From assembly GCA_047604965.1 (NCBI GenBank), contig JASGGQ010000129.1, forward strand, positions 1 through 7,288: a DNA stretch of 7,288 nt. Direction: 5' to 3'. A model generated the notes under the pieces. It was not told where the DNA came from. It saw only the letters and a program-made list of their open reading frames with translations, and ran no database searches. Of the stretch, positions 1-5,541 are shown piece by piece (the first letter of the stretch is position 1; every line of letters begins with the position of its first letter). Made by a program: the position numbers and the translations under genes. This stretch comes from JAGIBJ01 sp047604965. Lineage in GTDB: Bacteria; Actinomycetota; Thermoleophilia; Solirubrobacterales; Solirubrobacteraceae.

Positions 1-2
1 TG

Positions 3-2867
3 GCCGTCTCGGCGACCGCGGCCGCGCTGCTGCGCGAACGTGCTTCCGGCGGCGCCGCGCATGCGCTGCCAGATGGGCCGCGCGTGCTGACGCTGCCGGC
101 ACTGGCGCTGATGGTGCTGCGCGGCGCCGTCGCCGCCGATGCTCGGCCGCCACGGCTCGTCGGCCGCTCCGAACGGCTCGCGATGCTGCACGAGTTCGTT
201 GCGTCGCGGGACTTGGCGGCCGGTGCGCCGTCGCCCGCCGATCTGCTGGAGCGGATCGACCGGCTCGCGGCGCACGGCATTGACGCCGAGCGGATCGATG
301 CGTGGGCGACCGCGCTCGCCGACGGCCCGTTCGCGGCGCGCCAACGCGAGTTCGCCGACCTCGTGCGCCGTCACGACGAGATGCTCGACGCGCGCGGGCT
401 GCGATCGACGCCGCAGGCGGTGCTCGACGCCCGCCGCGCGCTGGCGTCGCTCGACGATCCCGGGCGCCTCGGCGTGATTGCTGTCGACGACGCGCAGCAG
501 CTCGCACCGGCTGAGCTAGAGCTGATTTTGGAGTGCGCACGGGCGATGGGAGCCAATCTCGTACTCGCCGCCGACGACGACCAGTCCCCGCGTGGCGGGC
601 CGGCTGCGGCGGCCGCGATCCGTGCGCTGCTTCAGCGCGTGCCCGATGCCGACGTGATCCACCTGGAGAGCTCGCAGCGGCTGACGGCGGCGGTTGCGCA
701 CGCCGCCGAAGTGATCGTCGCGCCGGCCTCCGGGCGGCTGCCGCGCCCCTCGCTCGGAGCCAACCCGGGCGGGGCGGTGGAGCTGCACCGTCACGCGGCT
801 GCGCAGGAGCAAGCGAGCCGGATCGCGGCGTGGATCGCCGGTTCGATCGCGGCCGGCACGCGGCCCGACCGCGTGGCGATTGCGTGCGTCGAACCGGCGC
901 GTGACGCGCGGGCGCTGGCGCTCGCGCTCGAAGCGCGTGGCGTCTCAACCGACGCCGTTGACCTCGATTCCGACGCCGACCGTCCGGAGTTGCGCGACCT
1001 GCTGGCATGGATTCGCTTGCTGCTCGATCCGGCCGATGTCGCGGCGTCGGTTCGTGCGCTCACGCGCCCGCCGATCGCGCTGCCCGGCGCTGACCTGGCG
1101 CGCATCGTGCAGGTCGCCCGGCGCCGCAAAGTGCCACTCACCGGCGCGGTGCACGGCGCGTTGGAAGGCCCAGGCTTGGAGCCACGCTCCCGCGAACGCG
1201 CCCAGGAGTTCTTGGCGCACGTCGATCGGCTGGTGCCGCAGATCGATGGCGGCGATCCGACGGGGCTCCTGCGCGACCTGATTGCTGCGCTTGGGCTGCA
1301 TCGTCGCCAGCTCGCGAGCACCGGCCCGGAGGCGCGCGCCGTGCAACGCGCGCTGCGGCGCGTTGAGGTGGTGGCCGCCGGGCATGTCGCGCGCGAGCCA
1401 GATGCGTCGCCGCGCGCCGTCTTCGCCGGGCTCGCCGAACTGCTCGATGCCGGCGCGCTGCCGGAGGAACGCCCCGGCGGTGGCACGGTCGGCCCGGCGG
1501 TGCGGATCGTCGGCGTGCGCGTCGACGAGTTGCGCGGGCTTGACGTCGACGAGTTGCATCTCGTTGGGCTCGAGCGCGGGCCGGTTGAGCGGCTCGATCA
1601 CGAGCCGGTCGAACCGCTGCTTGGTGATCGGGTTGCCGCGCCGCTGGATCGCGCGCGGCGGCTGCTGTATCTCGCGATGACGCGGGCGCGCGAACGGCTG
1701 GTCGTATCGGTCGCCGGCGACGATCCGTCGCCGCTGCTGGCCGAGTTGGCGGACGGCTTGGGACTGGAGGTTGCGGCCGGTGGCGCGCCGGTGCGCGAGG
1801 AGGAACAGCTCCTGGAGGCGGCCAGCGCGCTGCGTGACCTGCTCAGCCACGACATCGCGCGGGCGGCGGCCGGGATCGACGATCTGCGGCTCGACGGCGA
1901 TGTGGAGCTGACGAATGCGGTCGTGCGCGTGCTGGAACTCATCAAAGTCGCGGCGCTGCTCGGTCGCGATACCGCTGCGCGTCCGCTGGGTGAAGCGATC
2001 GATCAGATCAACCATCAGCTGGGAGTTGGTACCAGCCCGATGCAGCGCGAACTGCTCGCTCGCAGCGACCTCGATGCGCGCCTGCTGGCAGGTGAGCGGG
2101 TGACCTGCGAGGTCGCCAGCGAACCGTCACTGGCGGGCTTCTTGCCCAGGCGCGGCGAAGGCATCGGGCTCAGTGCGACCGATATCGCGACCTATCTGGC
2201 CTGTCCGCTTCAGTACAAGTTCGGTCGCGTGCTGAAGGTGCCGCGTCCGCAGACGGTGCAGCAACGCTTCGGGATCGCCGTCCATCAGGCGATCGAGCGG
2301 TTCCATACCGCCGGTGGGGGCGCGCTGCCGAAACTGCTGGCGTTGCTCGATGCCGCGTGGCGCACCAGTGGTCTGGGCTACGACGAGGCGCAGATGCAGT
2401 TCCGTGGGCGCGCCGAGCGGGCACTGCGCGACTACCACGCGCGGCTGGCGCTGGAGTCCAGCGAGCCGGTGTGGGTTGAGCGCCCGTTCGACTTTCGGAT
2501 TGGCCGCCATGCGTTGCGTGGCCGCGTCGACCGGGTCGATCGGCTGCCGGACGGCGGCTACGAACTGATCGACATCAAGACCGGTCCGCCACGTGACGCC
2601 GCCGAGCTTGAGCGTGACGTGCAACTCGCGCTGTACGACCTTGCGGCGCGCGATGCGTGGAAGATTGAGCCGACGCTCCGCTCCTACTACTACGTGCTCG
2701 ACGACCAAAAAGTGCAGTTGCCGGCCGGCGTCAACGCCGCCTGGGTGACGGAAACGGTTGAGCAGGTCGGTGCGGCGATCGAAGCCGAGCACTTCGAGCC
2801 GACGCCGAGCGCGAAGGCCTGCGGATGGTGCGACTTCCGCCTCGCTTGCCCAGCCGCTGAACGGTAA
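3..2867 (+). CDS. UvrD-like helicase fused to PD-(D/E)XK Fe-S nuclease (AddAB/AdnAB class), 5' end outside the window
   Basis: The frame is open from base 3, so the ATG at 84 is internal and 954 C-terminal residues are visible. The first codons resemble motif Ia (SATAAALLRER); the Walker A motif must lie upstream. Numbering from base 3, I see a motif II-like VDDAQQ (161-166), a motif III-like DDDQS (191-195), a degenerate motif V (RVDELRGLD, 506-514) and motif VI (YLAMTRAR, 556-563). The C-terminal nuclease has His761, Asp843 and an IDIKTG motif with Asp857 and Lys859. Cys734 and a CxxCx5C cluster (940, 943, 949) match the Fe-S staple of AddB/AdnB-type nucleases. By family, such proteins resect double-strand DNA ends ahead of recombination, usually as heterodimers. 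The motor motifs depart from consensus (Asp for the Walker B Glu, no TxHxxKG), which suggests the weaker-motor subunit; any partner would lie upstream, because the downstream gene is convergent. Family call is firm; AdnA versus AdnB identity is not. Confidence 0.88.
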   Translation, partial: AVSATAAALLRERASGGAAHALPDGPRVLTLPALALMVLRGAVAADARPPRLVGRSERLAMLHEFVASRDLAAGAPSPADLLERIDRLAAHGIDAERIDAWATALADGPFAARQREFADLVRRHDEMLDARGLRSTPQAVLDARRALASLDDPGRLGVIAVDDAQQLAPAELELILECARAMGANLVLAADDDQSPRGGPAAAAAIRALLQRVPDADVIHLESSQRLTAAVAHAAEVIVAPASGRLPRPSLGANPGGAVELHRHAAAQEQASRIAAWIAGSIAAGTRPDRVAIACVEPARDARALALALEARGVSTDAVDLDSDADRPELRDLLAWIRLLLDPADVAASVRALTRPPIALPGADLARIVQVARRRKVPLTGAVHGALEGPGLEPRSRERAQEFLAHVDRLVPQIDGGDPTGLLRDLIAALGLHRRQLASTGPEARAVQRALRRVEVVAAGHVAREPDASPRAVFAGLAELLDAGALPEERPGGGTVGPAVRIVGVRVDELRGLDVDELHLVGLERGPVERLDHEPVEPLLGDRVAAPLDRARRLLYLAMTRARERLVVSVAGDDPSPLLAELADGLGLEVAAGGAPVREEEQLLEAASALRDLLSHDIARAAAGIDDLRLDGDVELTNAVVRVLELIKVAALLGRDTAARPLGEAIDQINHQLGVGTSPMQRELLARSDLDARLLAGERVTCEVASEPSLAGFLPRRGEGIGLSATDIATYLACPLQYKFGRVLKVPRPQTVQQRFGIAVHQAIERFHTAGGGALPKLLALLDAAWRTSGLGYDEAQMQFRGRAERALRDYHARLALESSEPVWVERPFDFRIGRHALRGRVDRVDRLPDGGYELIDIKTGPPRDAAELERDVQLALYDLAARDAWKIEPTLRSYYYVLDDQKVQLPAGVNAAWVTETVEQVGAAIEAEHFEPTPSAKACGWCDFRLACPAAER

Positions 2868-2878
2868 GGGCGCGCCCG

Positions 2879-3754
2879 CTACTGATCGTCGGGCCCGCGC
2901 TGGCGCAAGAAGCGCTGGAACTCGCGGGCGAGCACGTCGCCGTCGGGGAGTGCTTCGGGGTCGGCGAACTCGGCCTGCTCGTCGGCGGCGGCCTCTTCGA
3001 GCCGTTCGACCCACTGCGCGACAGCGGGATCGTTGGCGACCGCGCCGTTGACGCGCTGCTCAAAATCACGGGCGCCCTCTTCGAGCGCCGACGCATCGAA
3101 GTTCACGCCGGTCAGCTTCTCCACGCCACGCACCAGCGACAGTGCGCCGTTGGGGTTCGGCGCCGAGATGTAGTGCGGAATGCTCGACCACAACCCGACG
3201 GCCGGGATGTTGTGGCGCATCGCGGCAATGTGAATCGGCCCGAGCAGGCCGGTCGGCCCCTCGTAGTCCGGCCGGTGCAAGTCGAGCCGGTCGAGCAGCG
3301 CGTCGTCGGAGCCGATTGCCATCAGCGGCGCCGGTCGCGTATGCGGCACGTCGCCCATCAGCGACCCGAGCGTGACAATCATCTGCGCGCCCAGCTCAAG
3401 CGCGACCTTCGCCACCGAATCGGCAAAACCCGACCATTGCGTCGACGGTTCGGGCCCCATCAGCGTCACGAGGTCGCGGGGGGCACGCGGCGCTCGCGCG
3501 GCGCGGTACTCCACGCGCGGCCAACGCAGGTCGCGGACGATCCCATCGCGCACCACGAGGTACGGCCGGGCAGCCTGAAAGTCGTAGAGCTTCTCCGGGT
3601 CGTAGCTGGCGAACGTCTCGGTGTCGAGCTGGCGGCCGAGCGCCGCAAGCGCGATCGTCGACGCCTGCCCGGCGTCGCTCCAACCGCGAAACGCGCAGAT
3701 CAGAGCCGGTCCGCGGAGCCCCTCAGGGCGATGATCCCAGCGCAATGCCTTCAC
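2879..3754 (-). CDS. PAC2-family protein (proteasome assembly chaperone-like)
   Basis: This 291-residue protein starts at GTG (3754-3752). It has the hallmarks of the PAC2 family: an N-terminal strand and glycine-rich turn with FRGWSDAG (residues 22-29), YEGPTG (164-169) and LWSSIPHY (188-195), then a charged helical C-terminal tail rich in Glu, Ala and Arg. Length matches actinobacterial members. Eukaryotic and archaeal relatives help assemble 20S proteasomes; a PAC2 protein also exists in Mycobacterium tuberculosis (Rv2125), so a similar role in this host is possible but not shown. The C-terminus ends GPDDQ, so no HbYX proteasome-docking tail is visible, and no proteasome gene lies in the window. 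No Shine-Dalgarno sequence precedes the GTG, but a TAGCGT -10-like box lies 8 nt upstream, consistent with a leaderless transcript. The gene converges on the helicase-nuclease with 11 nt between the stops and diverges from the exoribonuclease across 25 nt. The likely cytosolic location follows from the lack of a signal peptide or membrane segment. Confidence 0.9.
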   Translation of the reverse strand: MKALRWDHRPEGLRGPALICAFRGWSDAGQASTIALAALGRQLDTETFASYDPEKLYDFQAARPYLVVRDGIVRDLRWPRVEYRAARAPRAPRDLVTLMGPEPSTQWSGFADSVAKVALELGAQMIVTLGSLMGDVPHTRPAPLMAIGSDDALLDRLDLHRPDYEGPTGLLGPIHIAAMRHNIPAVGLWSSIPHYISAPNPNGALSLVRGVEKLTGVNFDASALEEGARDFEQRVNGAVANDPAVAQWVERLEEAAADEQAEFADPEALPDGDVLAREFQRFLRQRGPDDQ

Positions 3755-3762
3755 AATCGGTC

Positions 3763-3768
3763 ACGCTA
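3763..3768 (-). promoter_or_regulatory. candidate -10 box (TAGCGT) for a leaderless PAC2 transcript
   Basis: On the minus strand TAGCGT fits the actinobacterial TANNNT consensus and ends 8 nt before the GTG start at 3754. That places a transcription start at or next to the first codon. No SD-like sequence lies between them, which supports leaderless initiation. I see no good -35 box. A six-base match is weak by itself; the same arrangement before the gene starting at 5519 strengthens it a little. Confidence 0.35.
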
Positions 3769-3769
3769 C

Positions 3770-3773
3770 AGGA
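3770..3773 (+). promoter_or_regulatory. ribosome binding site (AGGA) of the YhaM-like gene
   Basis: AGGA lies 6 nt before the ATG at 3780, a good spacing, and it fixes that start codon. The whole divergent gap to the PAC2 start is 25 nt, so the promoter for this gene must extend into the 5' part of the PAC2 coding region on the other strand. Confidence 0.6.
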
Positions 3774-3779
3774 ACGACG

Positions 3780-4658
3780 ATGCAACCTACGACGCCTCAC
3801 CAGTCACCGGTGATCGCCGAGCTGACCGAACAACAGCTCGTTGACGGCACCTTCGCGGTCGTTCGCAGCGAACGGCTGCTCACTCGTGCGGGCCAGCCGT
3901 ACCTCGCGCTCCAGCTGCGGGATCGCACCGGCACGATCGCCGGACGGGTCTTTCGTGACGCCGACGGCGTCGCTGCGCGCTTCTCGCCTGGCGACGCGGT
4001 GCGCGTGCGCGGGCGCGTCGAACGGTTCCGCGACGCGCTCCAGATCGACGTGCAGCAACTGGTGCGCGCTGAAGGGGTCGACCCGCAACAGTTGTTGCCG
4101 ACCGCCTACCGCGACCTCGACGAACTCGACGGCTTCCTCGATCATCTCGCGCAAGAGGTCCACGATCCGGGGTTGCGCGCGCTGCTGGCGAGCGTGCTGG
4201 GCGATGGCGAGCTGCGGGCAGCGCTGCGTCGGGCCCCCTGCTCGCGCGGCGGCCATCACGCCTACCTGGGCGGGTTGATCGAGCACACCGTCGCCGTCGC
4301 GCAGCTCTGCTGGGAGCTGTGCGAGCTGCATCCCCGGCTCGACCGCGACCTGCTGATCGCCGCGGCGATCGTGCACGACCTCGGCAAGACGCGCGAGTTC
4401 ACGTACGCCGCCGCGATTGAGCTGAGCGACGAAGGGCGCCTCCTTGGACACCTCGAACTCGGCTTGCAAATCCTCGCCGCGCACCGCCCGCCGCAGCTCA
4501 CCGATGCGCGCTGGCTGGCGCTCGCGCACTGCGTCCTGACTCACCACGGCGCCGAGCAGGTGCCGACCCGCTCGTTCGGCTGCCTCGAAGCGCTCGCGCT
4601 GTATCGCGTCAACGCCGTCGATGCACAGCTGAAGTTCGCCTTCGAGCACGGGTTGTAG
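3780..4658 (+). CDS. yhaM: YhaM-type 3'-5' exoribonuclease (OB-fold + HD domain)
   Basis: This 292-residue protein has two domains. Residues ~22-95 form an OB-fold nucleic-acid-binding domain with alternating strands (YLALQLRDRTG, VRVRGRVERF). Residues ~155-290 are an HD metal-dependent phosphohydrolase domain, with His159/His160, His169 (GLIEHT), the signature His199-Asp200 (IVHDLGKT), His224, His250 and His255/256 as probable metal ligands. This order and length match YhaM (CBF1-like) of Bacillus (about 314 aa), a cytosolic 3'-5' exonuclease on RNA and single-stranded DNA. The ATG has an AGGA ribosome binding site 6 nt upstream. The gene is monocistronic as seen here: divergent from PAC2 and convergent with the transporter pair, with 29 nt between stop codons. 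All expected catalytic residues appear present, so activity is likely. Which substrates it uses in this organism cannot be read from sequence; another OB-HD nucleotide hydrolase is a less likely alternative. Confidence 0.88.
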   Translation: MQPTTPHQSPVIAELTEQQLVDGTFAVVRSERLLTRAGQPYLALQLRDRTGTIAGRVFRDADGVAARFSPGDAVRVRGRVERFRDALQIDVQQLVRAEGVDPQQLLPTAYRDLDELDGFLDHLAQEVHDPGLRALLASVLGDGELRAALRRAPCSRGGHHAYLGGLIEHTVAVAQLCWELCELHPRLDRDLLIAAAIVHDLGKTREFTYAAAIELSDEGRLLGHLELGLQILAAHRPPQLTDARWLALAHCVLTHHGAEQVPTRSFGCLEALALYRVNAVDAQLKFAFEHGL

Positions 4659-4687
4659 CGGTGCCGATCCCGGAGGCTGGCCGCCGC

Positions 4688-5107
4688 TCATCGGTCCGTC
4701 TGGCTCCGAGAGTCCCGACGACGCGCGCCGCGCACGCCCTGCACGAGCTGGGCGGCGATCACCAGCATCAGCACGCCAAAGCCGAGCCGCAGCAGCCGCT
4801 CGGGCAGTAGGTCGGCGAGCGTCGCGCCGACGCCAGCGCCGCCGATCCCGAGCACGCCGAGCCACAAGCCCTCGCCGAGCCGCACGTTGCCGTATCGCAC
4901 CTGGCGATAGGTACCGGCGATCGACATTGGCACAATCGCCGCCAGCGAGGTCGCGATTGCCTCGCGCTGCCCAAGTCCCGCCGCGTACACCAATGCCGGC
5001 ACCGCGAGGATCCCGCCGCCGACCCCCACCAGTCCGCCGAGCACCCCAGCGAGAAAGCCGGCGACGACCAGCAGCGCCGGATCGTCGATCGTGGCGACGG
5101 CGATCAC
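4688..5107 (-). CDS. TauE/SafE (TSUP) half-transporter, second of a tandem pair
   Basis: At 139 residues this is about half a normal TauE/SafE anion (sulfite/organosulfonate) exporter of ~250-270 aa. It carries one copy of the repeat: a first helix pair with LGGLVGVGGGILAVPAL (residues 23-39), then IATSLAAI (51-58), YGNV (72-75) and two more hydrophobic segments (about 80-100 and 104-123), followed by an Arg-rich tail. Probably four membrane helices. It lies downstream of a paralogous half-gene in a different frame, 16 nt after that gene's stop. The GTG start (5107-5105) has a poor ribosome site, with GGGA directly abutting the start, so expression probably depends on coupling to the upstream cistron. 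An ATG at 5127-5125, overlapping the upstream stop as ATGA, would be in frame if one base were added in the CCCGGG run at 5109-5114. That raises the chance of an indel or a misplaced start. Substrate is unknown; family assignment is strong. Confidence 0.82.
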   Translation of the reverse strand: MIAVATIDDPALLVVAGFLAGVLGGLVGVGGGILAVPALVYAAGLGQREAIATSLAAIVPMSIAGTYRQVRYGNVRLGEGLWLGVLGIGGAGVGATLADLLPERLLRLGFGVLMLVIAAQLVQGVRGARRRDSRSQTDR

Positions 5108-5127
5108 TCCCGGGACCGATCGCTCAT
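5104..5127 (-). other. 7-codon minicistron bridging the two TauE/SafE genes
   Basis: On the minus strand an ATG overlaps the stop of the upstream half-transporter (ATGA). It reads seven codons (MSDRSRE) and ends in a TGA that overlaps the GTG start of the downstream half-transporter (GTGA). This could let a terminating ribosome step from one gene to the next. It could equally be the true start of the downstream gene, put out of frame by one missing base. The peptide itself is unlikely to have a function. Confidence 0.35.
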
Positions 5128-5519
5128 GCGAACGCCCCGTGCAGCAGGTCGATCGCGCCGATCACCAGCAGCGCTGCGAGTCCGAGCGAGACCCACTCGC
5201 GCCGCACCCGCTGCTGCAACGCCGTACCGACGATCGCGCCGAAAACCGCCGGGGCTGCGACCGCAAGCGCCGCGCCCCACTGCACGTTGCCGTAGAGCGC
5301 GTGGGTGGCCGTGCCGGCCGCCGCGATCACGATGATCGCCGCCAGCGAGGTCGCCGCCGCCGCGCGTGGCTCCATGCCGCGCCAGAGGATCAGCAGCGGA
5401 ACCATCACCGCGCCGCCCCCGACGCCGAAGAGCCCGCTGTATACCCCGGCGGCCGTGCCGATCGTTACGAGCCGCCATGCGGCGCCGCGATCACCGGCCG
5501 ATCCCAAGCGAGGGGGCAT
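5124..5519 (-). CDS. TauE/SafE (TSUP) half-transporter, first of a tandem pair
   Basis: This 131-residue membrane protein has one TauE/SafE repeat: YSGLFGVGGGAVMVPLL (residues 27-43), AATSLAAI (55-62), YGNV (76-79) and hydrophobic segments at about 17-46, 53-73, 82-101 and 107-127, so about four helices. It aligns without gaps to the next gene over its core, including a 20-nt stretch identical at the DNA level. Together the two make 270 residues, the size of one complete exporter, so the natural reading is a heterodimer (or two homodimers) in the inner membrane exporting an anion such as sulfite; the substrate is not shown. The ATG at 5519-5517 has a TAGTAT -10-like box 8 nt upstream and no SD, suggesting a leaderless transcript. 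It diverges from otsB across 22 nt. A frameshifted single gene is less likely, because the stop falls just after the fourth helix, where a linker would be expected. Confidence 0.82.
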   Translation of the reverse strand: MPPRLGSAGDRGAAWRLVTIGTAAGVYSGLFGVGGGAVMVPLLILWRGMEPRAAAATSLAAIIVIAAAGTATHALYGNVQWGAALAVAAPAVFGAIVGTALQQRVRREWVSLGLAALLVIGAIDLLHGAFA

Positions 5520-5527
5520 GGCCCGGC

Positions 5528-5533
5528 ATACTA
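5528..5533 (-). promoter_or_regulatory. candidate -10 box (TAGTAT) for the TauE/SafE pair
   Basis: TAGTAT on the minus strand is a good TANNNT match in otherwise GC-rich DNA and ends 8 nt before the ATG at 5519. This is the leaderless spacing also seen before the PAC2 gene. No clear -35 is visible. It overlaps by one base the likely ribosome site of otsB on the other strand. Confidence 0.45.
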
Positions 5534-5536
5534 GGG
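5533..5536 (+). promoter_or_regulatory. ribosome binding site (AGGG) favouring the otsB start at 5542
   Basis: AGGG lies 5 nt before ATG 5542. The alternative ATG at 5518 has a G-run ending only 1 nt before it, and starts further upstream would run deep into the opposite-strand transporter gene. This supports 5542, though 5518 cannot be excluded. Confidence 0.45.
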
Positions 5537-5541
5537 TGGCG

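Noticed and set aside
84..86. ATG at 84 as the helicase start
   Set aside because: The same frame is open to the window edge and encodes motif Ia-like sequence upstream of this ATG, so the true start lies outside the window.
945..2015. Long antisense open frame (356 codons) opposite the helicase
   Set aside because: It is a shadow of a high-GC gene: composition is Arg/Gln-rich low-information sequence with no recognisable domain, while the plus strand carries clear helicase motifs.
2868..2877. GGGCGCGCCC palindrome between the convergent helicase and PAC2 stops, as a terminator
   Set aside because: Perfect but loopless; a hairpin would have only 3 paired bases around CGCG, and there is no T-tract on either strand. 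Likely chance in such GC-rich DNA.
3173..3844. Plus-strand open frame (223 codons) opposite PAC2
   Set aside because: Arg/His-rich translation without motifs, opposite conserved PAC2 blocks.
4659..4687. Possible terminator between the YhaM and TauE/SafE stops
   Set aside because: The 29-nt gap shows no stem of convincing length and no T-run.
3804..4865. Antisense open frame (353 codons) across the YhaM gene and into the transporter
   Set aside because: It covers the catalytic HD region of a clear gene and has no family features; typical antisense frame in GC-rich DNA.
5305..5541. N-terminal extension of otsB to an ATG at 5305
   Set aside because: It would add 79 residues of low-complexity sequence wholly antisense to the TauE/SafE gene; HAD motif I already lies at residue 35 from the 5542 start, as is usual for the family.
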